Source: Akanthomyces muscarius (Eukaryota; Ascomycota; Sordariomycetes; Hypocreales; Cordycipitaceae). Taken from it: a stretch of DNA of 64,000 bases. A program made the translations under genes and the position numbers. Below are positions 12,961-24,160 of this stretch, piece by piece. Every line of letters starts with the position of its first letter. The first letter of the stretch is position 1. Under the pieces are notes generated by a model. It made no database searches. It saw nothing but the letters and a program-made list of their open reading frames with translations, and was not told where the DNA came from. The stretch lies in the NCBI RefSeq assembly GCF_028009165.1, contig NC_079241.1, forward strand, positions 2,108,001 to 2,172,000, in the 5' to 3' direction.

Positions 12961-13585
12961 CTGCTGCAACTTTCACTTTCCTGCAACTTGCACTTTCCTG
13001 TAAGTTGCACTTTCCTGCAACTTGCACTTTCCTGCAACTTGTACTTTCCTGCAACTTGTACTTTCCTACAACTTGCACTTTCCTGTAAGTTGCACTTTCC
13101 TGCAACTTGCACTTTCTTGCAACTTGCGCTTTCCTACAACTTGCACTTTCCTGTAAGTTGCACTTTCCTGCAACTTGCACTTTCTTGCAACTTGCACTTT
13201 CCTGCAACTTGCACTTTCTTGCAACTTGCACTTTCCTGCAACTTGCACTTTCTTGCAACTTGCACTTTCCTGCAACTTGCACTTTCCTGCAACTTGCACT
13301 TTCCTGCAACTTGCACTTTCCTGCAACTTGCACTTTCCTACAACTTGCACCTACAACTTGTAATTTCCTGCAACTTGCACTTTCCTGCAACTTGCACTTT
13401 CCTGCAACTTGCACTTTCCTACAACTTGCACCTACAACTTGTAATTTCCTATAACTTGCACTTTCCTGCAACTTGCACTTTCCTGCAACTTGCACTTTCC
13501 TGCGACTTGCACTTTCCTACAACTTGCACCTACAACTTGCAATTTCCTACAACTTGCACTTTCCTGCAACTTGCACTTTCCTGCA
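12961..13585 (+). repeat. 17-bp minisatellite, about 37 tandem copies
   Basis: Head-to-tail copies of TTTCCTGCAACTTGCAC with a few recurring variants (CTGTAAGTTGCA, CCTACAACTTGCA, CTTGTAATTTCC and a C-to-T CTTTCTTG form). Because 17 is not a multiple of three and the unit lacks stops, frames stay open on both strands and give false proteins with a 17-residue period. Each unit contains TGCAACTTGCA, a near-palindrome with 5-bp arms. Variant copies cluster (CTACAACTTGCACCTACAACTTG recurs as a block), which indicates higher-order duplication. Confidence 0.95.
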
Positions 13586-13876
13586 GGGCAACATATTGTG
13601 GGTACCCAAGCTGCTTACTATATAAAGCCTAGCGCGGTTCGGACTGGGCTGGCAAGCTGGGCCATGTAAGTAGCTTGATTGGACTAAGGGAAATGGTCAA
13701 CCCACTCCCAGCGCAAGGCACACAGCTTCGAGCTAAGAAGAGCAAGGCCGATTTCTCGATGCACTCTCTAATTGGCTACGCGAATGGGAGACATGAGACA
13801 TCAGTGGTGGATAACCATGCTTAAACGGTGTGCACGAATTCAAGCACCTGTGGACTTCCTGAACGCTGGATGTTGA

Positions 13877-13883
13877 TATAAAA
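13877..13883 (+). promoter_or_regulatory. TATA box of array gene A
   Basis: TATAAAA 222 bp before the ATG at 14105, followed by a long pyrimidine-rich stretch that would form the 5' leader. Array genes E and H have the same layout. Confidence 0.35.
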
Positions 13884-14104
13884 TACCTGCTCGCTCCGCG
13901 TCATCTACGCTGCTGAGATTCTAGGATAGATCATGCCCAGCTTGACCCTATCATCCTATTACTGCCTTGTTGCTGCCTTGTTGCTTTTCTTTTTTTTTCT
14001 GGTCTTCTATCATAAGCAATTGCGGTTTATCCGTTGGCAGTGGCTTTCACCCACCCCATTCTACCGCGCACCTACCACTGTGCTTGACTTCGTACGCTGT
14101 GCTC

Positions 14105-14515
14105 ATGCCTTTGACACCGGAGGCCATTATCGCACTCGTCGGCGCTCTTCTCGCTGTTCCTCCAGTTTCTGTCACTCTTTGGCGCTGCCACACGTCGAGT
14201 CGTCGCGCAGAAGCTATCCGTTGTGCCCTGTCCGACACTGAAAGTACCTTCACCTCCCTCCCCACGTTTTCTGTAAGGGGTATCGGACGCTAACAAGATG
14301 CAGTGCAACTTACACCGTTTCGTTCCCAGCCGTCATCTACATCACCATCGACACGCGCACTCTGTGCGGCCACCCCGGTTCTCGTTCTGCCGAATCAAAA
14401 CCCCAGCCGTGAAGTCCACGAGCGACACGAGTTTCGTTACATGGCCTTCTACCACGGATTTGCCTCGTGTCATTCCACGCCCACCACGAACCCGCATCAA
14501 GCAGACCACGAGTGA
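14105..14515 (+). CDS. Array gene A: small single-pass membrane protein, LTPEAII family
   Basis: No known function; family not recognised by name. Exons 14105-14243 and 14304-14515 (intron GTACCT...GATGCAG with branch GCTAAC) encode 116 residues. Residues 3-9 are L-T-P-E-A-I-I; a hydrophobic helix follows to about residue 25, ending in the aromatic/basic anchor L-W-R. The segment after it is Arg-rich, so the short N-terminus probably faces outward or into a lumen. Exon 2 is rich in Ser, Thr and Pro, then has the C-terminal motif E-F-R-Y-M-A-F-Y-H-G shared with copies E, F and G. The exon-1 length (139 nt) and phase-1 intron equal those of copies B and G. TATA element and pyrimidine-rich leader lie upstream. 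Confidence 0.7.
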
Positions 14516-15296
14516 GGAAAGCTCAAAGTGAGATTGAAACGATCGACTTGACAATGTGTACAAATATGATAATGTCTACCTTGGCGTGCAAGAAATAGAG
14601 TTGCGACGAAGAGAAGGAATACCGGGAGCCCGTATTTGCTACAACAGAGGGGGCTGAGCGCGGAATTTTTATCCGCTTTATATGCTAGAATTACATCATA
14701 ATCACTACCATGTGGAAGTCTGATTTCCCTCCTCCTTCTAATGATGGCCGAATGAATGGTATTGATGGAGAGGAAATAAGTCTGGCGCGCCTCAGCCAGT
14801 AAGCAACCCAGTTCATGCTGCTAAAGATACAGGGTGCAACAGGATGTACTCGCTTGAACGCAAACTATGAAGCGTGCCGATGTTTTGTGCCTTGACGGGC
14901 AAGGCGAGGGGGAAAAACCAAGCATTGCTATTCAACGATGCAGTCTAAACTCGATTTCTAGGACGATTCCAGTCATGTTCTACTGTCCTTGTCAAGGCGT
15001 GTGACGACCGGTAGCGTTTTATTAATCACTCGGCCACAGAGACCCAAAAGATCCAGCAAAGGTAGCTAGCAAGGCCAAACATCCCTAACGTCCACTATAT
15101 CTATCAGGTCCGTGACACGGCGGCCTGTCCCCACAAAGTGCCCACATGCTTCGGACCCGACGTTCGTAGATGCAATACAATGACTAGAACAGGTTGTTTA
15201 AAGCTCTAGTAATGTGAATGCGAAGCATAAGGGGTTGGAACTATTGCTGTGGAAAGAAGTGTGGAGTTGATCAACAAGTAAATTATCTTCGACACC
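14516..15296. other. Non-coding spacer between array gene A and the 121-residue ORF
   Basis: Only short, frame-broken reading frames. Nothing that I can name. Confidence 0.4.
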
Positions 15297-15662
15297 ATGT
15301 CTACTCTGCAGATACAATCCGTTGCATTAGACACAGAGTCGAGTGAACAAGAGGGACAGCCCATAATTGCAGGTGTAGCGAGGCGGCCTCCACCTAGCAT
15401 TACCGGTCTTGAGGTGGCGGCGCACGTCTGCTGGGCTGTCATTGAACTCGACTTCATCCCCGATTGGACAAAGTTTGTCGGCCGTGACTACTGCCTGCAT
15501 GGCCAACACGTACTTCGCGTGCCTGTACCGGAAGATGGTCGTTACCTGGCCGTCAAGCACATTTCACAAGGCTCTATTTTTGACACCATGTGGTTCGCTC
15601 GAATAGATTGGGGAGTGCGCCCGAGTCTGATGCACATGACTAATTACAATGTTCCCCCCTAG
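15297..15662 (+). CDS. Hypothetical protein, 121 residues
   Basis: Single-exon frame starting M-S-T-L-Q-I-Q-S-V-A-L-D. The sequence is globular in composition, with mixed hydrophobic and charged residues and several Trp (V-C-W-A-V-I-E-L-D-F, F-D-T-M-W-F-A-R-I-D-W-G-V). No signal peptide or membrane helix. I do not recognise a family. It may be a real small gene, or one exon of a longer gene; no clear donor or acceptor is seen at its ends. It differs in character from the array genes around it. Confidence 0.4.
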   Translation: MSTLQIQSVALDTESSEQEGQPIIAGVARRPPPSITGLEVAAHVCWAVIELDFIPDWTKFVGRDYCLHGQHVLRVPVPEDGRYLAVKHISQGSIFDTMWFARIDWGVRPSLMHMTNYNVPP

Positions 15663-16419
15663 TTTACAACTATTGTGCGACGGTGATCGGATGAGTGCAG
15701 CAAATCTAAGTTTTATCAACTCAGATATCAGAGAGAAAAGTATAAACTTAGTGACGTCCTTTCTAAGCATATCACAAGCATAGTAAGGTCGCTGTGTGTC
15801 TCGTTCTACCTCGTTTAAGGCAAATATTGCGCTAACAACGGACAATAAGTAAATGTATGGTACTTGTGCAAGGATTATTCCGTCATTCTCATTGGTACGG
15901 CCACACGGCTGTCTCACTCCGTCCGCCTCTTCAAGTTGCATGGCCCTCAGCCTCGCATCCATTTCTCGAAGTGATTCTGCTGTCGGCGACGTCAACACAT
16001 CGTCACCCTGAACTTTTTCTACAACCTGGCATGTGGCTTGCTTCTGGCAGCCAAAGAAGGAAAAACTCGAGCCAAGTAGCCTACTGCTGGCTGTGACGAG
16101 CTGCTGGCGGCGAAGATGATACTAGGTACGGGCTGCTTAAGCACAATCATCCCCATGTCCTGCATGCCCTGGTCCTGTCACGGCCCCTCACCGGCTAGTT
16201 ATCTACTAGCTAGCCACAGCCCATAGGGCCTGTAGGCAGGCAGTTTGGCAGAGGAATTATTAGTCAGAAGAGGTGGCTTCTCCACCCACACAGAACTTAG
16301 CCTCATCATCATCACCAATCAACTAATTGATCATCCCCAAACTCTCTCCCTGCGCGCCTTCTTATAGGCCACAGTAGCAAGCGCTGGCCTGCTTGCCCGC
16401 CCGCCGTTTTTTGGGTAGA

Positions 16420-16495
16420 CCCACCCTTTGCTCGAACAGAAAAGCGTCGTGAGAAAGGCAAGTGAGACTGCGTAGTCCCACCCTTTGCTCGAACA
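16420..16495 (+). repeat. Pair of 19-bp direct repeats
   Basis: CCCACCCTTTGCTCGAACA occurs at 16420-16438 and 16477-16495, identical in both, 57 bp apart. Lies upstream of array gene B. Confidence 0.7.
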
Positions 16496-16934
16496 AACGA
16501 GACTACATAACCCGGAGGTTGTCCCACGAAGGCGTGGGTTATCTGTATCTTCTTTCATTGTTGTGAAAGTAAGAAAAAGTCTTGTATGCACCCGTTTTAA
16601 ACAACTACGTAAGTAGAAGCATTGGACTGTTCCCAGAGGTCTGCGTCCCGGTAAGGTTTTCATTGTGAAGTATGCTCCCTCGCAGGAAGCACACCTACTT
16701 GTCTTTCTATACGGATGCGTGCACAATTGGAACCTATTTTCCTGCTCTTCCCATCGTTGTGGTTTTTTTTTTGGCCCGCTGCCATTTTTTTTATGAATTT
16801 CTCTTTCTTTCAAGTCAATTCCTCTTTACACACCAAGTCTTGCGCCTGGCGTGCCGCGGCTGACGTAGTTGATCGCGCACTTACAGCACCCCAACCGAGC
16901 GATAGAAGCCTTACTGCACTGGATACTATATGCC

Positions 16935-17261
16935 ATGTCTCTCTCGAACGAGGCCATAATTGCCATTGTGGCACTAGGCCTCGCTCTCGTTCCTCTTCTC
17001 ATCAAGCTCTGGCGCTCCCACAAAGCGCGACGGCAGGCGATGGCCGCCCGCCGCGCATCGGCCGACACAGAGAGTATGTCATTCGCACTTTGTCTTTATA
17101 TCCCAACTCTTCTCTCCGTTATCACCGAAAAATGCTCACCAGATCTAGTGCAACATTTGACAGCCCACTTACGGGAGCCAGCGGTGTTATCACCGTCCTG
17201 TTCATCGCTGCACCGATATGTGGAATACAAGCTCCACGAACAAATTAAGTATTTCCCGTAG
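16935..17261 (+). CDS. Array gene B: small single-pass membrane protein, LTPEAII family
   Basis: Exons 16935-17073 and 17149-17261 encode 83 residues. Exon 1 (139 nt, phase-1 donor GTATGT) gives M-S-L-S-N-E-A-I-I, a hydrophobic helix to about residue 24 and K-L-W-R-S-H-K plus a very basic stretch (R-R-Q-A-M-A-A-R-R). The 75-nt intron is a multiple of three and carries no stop, so an unspliced product is also possible; the splice is preferred because donor, phase and acceptor context (AG followed by TGCAAC) match copies A, C and D. Exon 2 is short and lacks a clear C-terminal strand motif (R-Y-V-E-Y-K-L-H-E-Q is the closest). Function unknown. Confidence 0.6.
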   Translation: MSLSNEAIIAIVALGLALVPLLIKLWRSHKARRQAMAARRASADTESMSFALCLYIPTLLSVITEKCSPDLVQHLTAHLREPAVLSPSCSSLHRYVEYKLHEQIKYFP

Positions 17262-19299
17262 ATGCATAGAAGCATATCGCTTCCCAGTATTATGAATTGT
17301 TTTGCGAGCTTCAAGAGGATGTGATGCAGACACCATCCAGAGGAGATGCTTGCAATTCTTGAATGTACGCCGAAGACGGTCATGTTGCAAAAATGGTTGA
17401 ATCTCAGATGGATATACTTATTATAGAGTAGAATATACGGATAAACTCGAATGGTTAGCGTCATTATAGATCAAACTAAAATTAGCGAGCCTTTTCCGCA
17501 GCAACAGTGTAGTGTGTAGGGACCCAGCCTTGACTTACACGCCTCCACAGGCTTGCTGAGCCCTGAAAGCTGCCACCCACGGCCTGGCCACCGTGAGTCA
17601 GGGCCAAGGCAAAGAGCCAGCACCAAAAGGGACCATGGCCGCACTCACACATTGAGTTGATGGGAAGGATTCGCTTCTCAAGCCACCGCTAGAACAGAAA
17701 CTTGCATCAAAGACCTGGCCGCTTCTCTCATTCCGCCTTGTCGGATCAGGCCGCTCGTGTGCCAGCCCACCGCTTCGTAGCATGGAATGAATCTTTTCAA
17801 GCAGACAGACATGCCGTCATTGCCATCATCATGCAAAACACCATGCTCGTAGTCGTATTTACCGCCCGTACGCTCATCGGTGAGCGCTGTTACTTCCAAA
17901 TCGGCCAACCCAATGACGATGATGCTTCGCAGCCCCTATTGATTGTAGCTGAAGCGCACGTGAGTCAGATTTGTGAATATTCACAAATCTGACAGAAAAG
18001 GGAATGATCGACAATATTTCACCCCAGTAGAAGCGGATAATGGAGATCTTTTCTTTGATGAATGAGCAGGACGGCACCGACAATGCGGAGCAATGCTTCT
18101 CTCACGATATGCTGGTAGTGTCTGTAATGACGGTGCAACGGTGACGGATTAGCCGACGCAGTGCAGGTCTTATGCATTTCCTTGGAAATGTGTCGACATG
18201 GCACGGATTCGGTCCTGGCAGCAGTATCGCATGGGTTTCGCTGCGCTGCTCCTTCACGGTGTTCGCTGTCGCTTTTCTGCACTAAAAACGAACCTACAGC
18301 AAGATGCAGACCTCCGGCAAGGTCAATCGACACAGTCAACCTACAAATAAGTACAAAGATTATACATGTACTATTTCCACGTGGACCAAAGAGAGATGCA
18401 AAAGTAATGAGACGCGACTAGAATGGGGTGAATGCTGGATCAGTTTTCTCTTGACTACGATGTAGACAGTGCTGTTTTCCACGATTTCTTTCTGCAGCGA
18501 GCGAGACATGATCATCGCGCGTTTCGGCGATTGTCGACCTCAGTTGTTGCCAAGACCGTACGCTGGAATGGCCAAGCCTGCGCCAACCTCAAGAAACGTG
18601 TCATTATTCTGCGCTTGGGCCAGGCCATTTGCAGAGGCCACTGATGAGAACAAAGAAGACAGGCCTCAGCGCCATGTATGGATGCGGAGTAGGCTGAAAC
18701 TATAATTTATTTTTTAACTTGGCGTGATTCCCATCATCAGGGATCGGGCGTTAGTATCCACCGCCGTTGCAACGGTGGCGGCCTCTCCACAACCGTCAGG
18801 ACGCCCCATACATGGCTGGGTTCGGTGATCAAAGCAGTGCCGAAGGAAACTAAATAAGAGAAATGTGGCTAAGATGCCCGGCTTAGCGTGTGCTAAGAAA
18901 GCAGAAGAAAAACAAAAACCCCGAAAGTGACTTAGTGTTGCAGATCATGAGATTGCGGCGCCCACGCCCTATCCGACTTACACGCGATGAAACTGGGACG
19001 ATCAGGAAGATTCAACTGTCCAAATCTAGGCGTTTACTGCTTGTATCATATGTTTCTCACCTCAAGCTATAGAAGCGCTATATGCGTCCCTGCGGTGGAG
19101 GTCGTCTACACATTGTGCCTACAAGAGAATTCCATAGTTTGAGTGACAAGAGGTTTAATTTCAAAATAGTGGATGCCTCTTACTAAAAGCTCTATCTACC
19201 TGTCCAATTTAAGAATGTAAATCACTTGACCGCGCGCTTGTGTCACCTTCCTCATCGTGCTGCTTGTCTCGTTCGACTTTCCCAGTCAAGCACTTGATC
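17262..19299. other. Non-coding spacer
   Basis: Contains the perfect palindrome at 17964-17993. A frame at 17702-17992 has a short hydrophobic run (A-V-I-A-I-I-M) that could be a decayed array exon, but the match is too weak to call. Nothing else seen. Confidence 0.35.
17964..17993. repeat. Perfect 30-bp palindrome without spacer
   Basis: GTCAGATTTGTGAAT is followed directly by its exact reverse complement. DNA of this form can extrude as a cruciform; a transcript would form a hairpin. Confidence 0.9.
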
Positions 19300-20104
19300 C
19301 TACGGATCAGGTAGTCCTGGCACACGCCAAGTCCAGTAGTACAAACGCTCACCGGCAATAACACTGGTGGTATACCTATAGCAGCACCTCAGCACGCCGT
19401 CGTCATCTAAGATGACGGCCTTGAGCCAGAGGGTATCGGCGGGGAAATCTATGACTCTGCCGGCCACCATGATGCCCTGGAATCCGCCGGCTTCGCTGGC
19501 CTGTAGATCGGTAACTTCGGTTGCGTCGTCCACCGGCAAGAATTTTAATCTGCCTAAATTCACGTTTGTCAAAATCTGAACCGTGGGGTGCTTGTGACCC
19601 CTGAGGAGGTGAAAGATGCACTCCCATTCGAGCACACGGTTTTTCAGGTCAAAGTACGAGTCGGCCCGCGAGGTGCTCCGAGAGAACACTGGCTGGATCC
19701 TTACTTTGCGACCCCCCCGAGCTGGGGTAGCAGCTCCAGAGCTTTGCGGTGGGCCCGCATGCGACCAGGACCCAGGTTCCTAGCCCAATTGCGGCGTTAT
19801 GAAGATGGATATAATCAAGCACTTCGTCTTCCGCATCGCAGACGTCTTTTGCCGAGCCGCTCACGGCGGCGTGGAGGATGGTTCTGCCTGATCCGACTTG
19901 GCAGGGGGTCGCGATGGAGTCGGAAGCTCCGATCATAGTGGGGTTTTCGTACACAAGCTTGAACAAGGCATACGTCCACAGCCTTACCGTATCGCTATGG
20001 TTCTTCGTCGTCGAAGCCTTCTGCCAAAGCTGCATCATGTGATCATCTCCGTCAAAATCGACCTGAAGATGCCTCCCGTCGTAGGGTCGGCCTCGCACAG
20101 ACAT
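19300..20104 (-). pseudogene. Unknown protein gene broken by a frameshift at a run of seven G
   Basis: Two overlapping minus-strand frames look like halves of one protein. The first (20104-19649, from M-S-V-R-G-R-P-Y-D-G) is protein-like as far as about 19718, then loses sense. The second frame makes sense from the same spot (R-I-Q-P-V-F-S-R-S-T) to its stop at 19300, including Y-Y-W-T-W-R-V-P-G-L. Between them lies a run of seven G on the coding strand (about 19711-19717). A one-base change in the run would join them into about 265 residues. This may be a real mutation, a sequencing error, or an intron that I cannot see. A short stretch (G-R-T-I-L-H-A-A-V) resembles an ankyrin repeat, but one repeat proves nothing. 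Family unknown. Confidence 0.4.
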
Positions 20105-23100
20105 GGCTCAAGTCAGGAAATCTGGTGTGATGTAATGGGTAGAGAATGTAAGTAGACTTCTCTGTTGGACAATAGAGAATGAGGTGATGGCTAAAAGATG
20201 TAACTAGACTCTAGAGGGTCTAGAATGATGTAATGGTTGAATGTTGTAGTTATACTTCTCTGTTGAATTGTAGAGGATGTTGGGGGTGACTGAAGATAAT
20301 TTGAGATGGCCGGATCTATCGCAGCTTAAATAGTCATCTGTGGGCCTTTACTCTTCACTCAATCATTGTTCTTGCTGCTCTTGATTGAGGAGATTGATTA
20401 GCTGTGAATCAGACATGATACTTTGTCGGACAGCCGTCGCGCTTAAGCCACGAATCATCAAAGGCCCAAGCTTGGTTCTGTTTCATTATACGTATGGGCA
20501 GACGAAACTTGTAAATGAAACGCTGCCAAAGAGTGTCTGATAGACGCTCAAAGATGATTTGTGCTAACCATAACTGTCTCTAATAGCGAGCCAGAGATCA
20601 AAGACCGCGACGGCTGTGCGATAAATGGTCATGCCTGATTCACGCCGAATCGCGTTATGCTAATGAGCAGTGCTACGTGTACGACCCTTTTTTTGTTAGG
20701 TGCACGACCCCTTGGGCAGATCTCGACATGACACGATGAGGCACGTGCACAGCCTATTTCCTGCTGCCAGACCACTGGCGGGCACAATTTAGAAGAAGAG
20801 AGAAGGAATGCCAAATCGACGGCATGTAAAGCTAAGGCTTAAACTGAGTGGGCGTGTCGACTCCCGCCGACGTTCCGGGGCTCGGAATCCACCCAACGGC
20901 TGCTTCTCCACAGCCTATTAATGGCACCCCCCACCCCCGCGCCCTTCCCCCTACAGATTCGGGGATTTTATTCAAGTTTAGCTCAGAGGATCAGTTGGGT
21001 AAGTGGAGAGGTTTCGGTACCTTTGAAAGAAGAAAGACGAAAGGCGTGAGGCCAACACCGGGAAATTCACCAACGGGTGCGCCACCGACACGGTGGCAAG
21101 CTCAATGGGTATTTGTACAAGGCCTCTGTGTACTTTGGCTCGCACAATCCTTCTTTGAAAGGAAAAAATAAATAAGAATGATATGGAGCTAGTCAAGTCA
21201 TCAGCGCCTCGCTTCCCATTGGTAGCTCCACTGGGGGCTGGTCCCGTCTGAAGTGCAGCAGGGACACTTCGAAATCGCGCAAGACGCCCAACTGCTACCG
21301 GTTTCCAAACCCGGCAACACGAAAAGCCTCCTGAGCGCCATCTGCCTACACTCCACGGGTGGCTTGTCGGTGGCTTCGGGCCAGAGACTTTGCTGCCACG
21401 CGGCCGTACTGGGCCTACTCGCCCCTGCAAGACAGCGTCAGAGCCTGGCCCCCATGCCAAGATGGGTGACGGGGCGCCGCTTTCTTGGCACATAGTTATC
21501 TGGCCTGCTCTCAATCTTTGTAGCCCTAGCGGGTCATTTTTTGCTTTCTCTGGCATTGGCCGACTTTGCGAGAAAAGCCCGCAGAGGACTGCCGGCTCAT
21601 TGGGCTTGAGTACACTTGCGGACTGGTTCACGCAACATGCAAGCCAGCACACACACGTTCTCTCTCAGAGCTTTAAAACCCAGGCAGCCATCTTTCGGCG
21701 TTACAGTTCAGTAGAGACACACACTACCAAGCCGACGGGGCCTGCCCCCGTGGCTGCTGCTTGTACCTGCAGCTACCTAGGATTGCGCCATGTCGCGCAG
21801 ACACTCGCGCAGACTCTGGCCTAGACTATGGCTCAGGGGCCTCCAGCCTCTCGGATACCACCTTCTCATGAGACGGAGACCTGGAAAAAGAGTTGCATCG
21901 ATAGACCGACCGACAAAAGAGCCCTTCGAGGGTCCGGCCCGAATGGCCATCCGTGCTTGGAAGAGCAGTCGGCGGCGTCAGCATCACCAGAGCAAAACTC
22001 TTTCGCCAGCCAATTGAAGAAACAGATGTGTGGTCACAGTAGCTGAGACCTTTGTGCATGTTCTTCCTTGCCATGCTAGCGCTCTGCCGGCGGTCGCTGT
22101 CCACAGCTGAGCATCGGGGCGACGCTCTTCGTTCCTGCTTGGAGCCGGTGTTTCTGTGGATGCCCTGCTCTCGTCGCCGGTGCGGCTGAGTTTTCCTCTA
22201 CAGACGTGCACTGCAACGGACAAGCCTTGATTTTGGCACCCCAGGTCAGCCTTGATGGCGCAAGGAGGCGTGACCTCGGGATTGTTGTAGACGCTGAAGG
22301 GCTGACTGCCGCCGGCCCTGTGCGTGCTGTAGAGGCTGGCAAGCCATTTCAGCGCCTCCATCGCTACAGTAAAGTGTCTCCAGGCTTTTGTTTCGGTAAT
22401 TGCAGCGCCTTAGCTCACAAATCGCCGCCATGTGCAGCAGGTTGATGAAATTCACCACGAGAGTTGAAGATGCTGCGTGTGTTTCATACAGTACCTCTTT
22501 TTTCTTCCCGCCCAATCAAGTAAGCAATGTATGCTTCCTGTCATTAAATTGTTTAATATGGTTTCCCGACGTCATTGGGATAGCAGACAAAATGGCTGTC
22601 GAAGAAGAGATGTCGACGTGGAAACGTGTGCATGCCGTATCACAAGGCCTGGAGCTTGTTGCTGGGTCTTCAGCGGTGAAACGATGCCGTTGACGATGGT
22701 AAGGGGAACAAAAGCCACGCTTGAAACATGGAGGAGAAAGGGCCCCCAAGCCAAGTCGAAGAAAAGCACGGGCCGAATGTTAAAAAAATGAAAGCGCGGC
22801 GAGACTTGCTCGACTGACAAGACGCACCACACGTAGATTGACACGACAGCACAGCCTCTGTCCTCCACAGAACTTTCACTAGTGGCTCCGTGAAAACAAG
22901 CAGTGTTCGTACCTGACTTTGACATGGGCAAAAAGTATATAGTTGGACAAACGCCCACTCACCTGCGTGTTAATTCAACTGTCTCAACTCAAGCATTGCA
23001 GCCTATCACCAGCGGCCGCTTCAGTTTCTCTCTTCTCTTTTGGTATCTATTTCTGCGTCTTCCCTGTCAATCGGTTCTGTCACTCCCGAGCTATATTGCG

Positions 23101-23184
23101 CCTGACATCTGCCACTTGACATCGACACCACCCCCCGTACTTACACAACTCACCGACGCCGCGAGATACACAAATAAGCACAAC
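20105..23184. other. Non-coding spacer before array gene C
   Basis: No conserved coding sequence; the long minus-strand frame 20978-21652 has the composition of non-coding DNA. Part of this stretch (about 22290 onward) is homologous to DNA before array gene D, listed separately. Confidence 0.4.
22290..22640 (+). repeat. Duplicated non-coding segment upstream of array gene C
   Basis: Similar by eye to 26085-26450: GAGGCTGGCAAGCCATTTCA here against GAGGCTGACGAGCCACCTCA there, and GGCTGTCGAAGAAGAGATGT near 22592 against GGCTGTGTGAAGAGAGATGT near 26408. Both lie 0.6-0.9 kb before the array ATG, so the upstream DNA was duplicated with the gene. Confidence 0.6.
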
Positions 23185-23438
23185 ATGGCTGCCTCCCTAT
23201 CGGCAGAGGCCATCATTGACTCTGCAACACTTGGAATTGCCATTTTGGACCTCGTCTTCCAGATGTGGCGCTATTACAAGTCCCGACAGGAGCAGTCAGC
23301 CTCCCGCCAAGCACTGGGCGACCGTGAACGTGCGTTTCGTCGAATCATCTGCCATCTTTTACAACCACTTTGCACTTCTGCAATTCTCTTCTGTCAGCTA
23401 ATAGCACAAGCTTACCACATGTAGTGCAACACATCTAG
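23185..23438 (+). CDS. Array gene C: 52-residue membrane protein, shortened LTPEAII family member
   Basis: Exons 23185-23329 and 23425-23438. Exon 1 gives M-A-A-S-L-S-A-E-A-I-I, a membrane helix, and Q-M-W-R-Y-Y-K-S-R; the phase-1 donor is GTGCGT. The acceptor TGTAG is followed by TGCAACACATCTAG, so the product ends L-Q-H-I-stop. Beyond the stop, the same frame stays open and protein-like (S-S-A-S-P-P-P-R-S-S-S), with a hydrophobic strand (W-T-F-G-V-I) where longer copies have their C-terminal motif. This suggests a former full-length gene. Copy D has the same stop. It may be a pseudogene or a genuine short peptide gene. Confidence 0.5.
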
Positions 23439-23919
23439 TGCGACCCTGAACCGGCCTCCCGTCGCGGGAGCTCTGCGTCACCACCGCCACGATCGTCGAG
23501 TGCGGGGGATGCTGTTGGCAAGGCAGTGGAAGAAGTCAAAGCGCAATGGACGTTTGGCGTGATACGGAAAGAGGAACAGCTATGTATTAAATTGAGACAG
23601 ATATTAGACTGTTATAAATGGCAACATGATGGATTTAGATAAAATGCTTGCTGCAGTAAACCTGTGCGATGGCCACGATCGCTAGCGTCAAGTAACACGC
23701 TGTGACACCAACAAGCTGGCATTTACATTTAGGGATTGACAGTCGTGAAGAGGACCACAGTCGTGAAGAGGACCACAGCGTAATTTCCACGCCGCTCAGA
23801 AAACTCTCGGACGGAGCCTGTATACTTCCCCATCCATTATTATCGGCGCGAAAATAAAGCAGGGCTTCTGCTCGCCCTTGCTGTACGGGTTTGTGTGCGA
23901 ACACCCCCCCCCCCAAACA

Positions 23920-24160
23920 GCGACACGCATGACAGAGTAGCCAGCCTCGCGTCTGCGCGACCGCCGCAGCGATGCCTTTGAAATAGGGTTACGTATACAA
24001 CGGAGCTTTTGCCGAATGGGCCTAATCCCTCAGGCCAGGCAACTTGAGGCATGGCAGCTTTCAGGTACGAGCACTGTTCGTGGCAGGCAGCCATACACCA
24101 CCTTTCCACCATGCCGGGTCTTGGCCAGTTTGTGTCCAACTCCAGGGCATCGGGGGGGAA
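23920..24160 (+). repeat. Duplicated non-coding segment (pairs with 28395-28650)
   Basis: Similar stretches occur in the same order: AGCCAGCCTCGCGTCTGCGC near 23940 against GAGCAGACTCGTGTCTGCAT near 28416, followed in each by a GCGGCGCTGCC/GCAGCGATGCC block. Further on, GCCAGTTTGTGTCCAACTCC near 24123 matches GCCAGTTTATGTCAAGCTCC near 28611. Divergent but collinear. Confidence 0.6.

Noticed and set aside
12961..13585. Possible CRISPR array
   Set aside because: Units are contiguous with no unique spacers, and the genome is eukaryotic.
12701..13632. Long open frames on both strands with 17-residue periodic products
   Set aside because: They are artefacts of the 17-bp minisatellite, which has no stop in any frame.
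13933..14241. 102-codon frame with hydrophobic start before copy A
   Set aside because: It overlaps copy A exon 1 in another frame and is best explained as the pyrimidine-rich 5' leader.
17702..17992. Frame with a short hydrophobic run, possibly a tenth array copy
   Set aside because: No E-A-I-I motif, no W-plus-basic anchor and no convincing donor in phase 1; too weak to list as a gene.
20978..21652. 224-codon minus-strand frame
   Set aside because: Composition and lack of any motif fit non-coding DNA; no start context, splice sites or conserved features.
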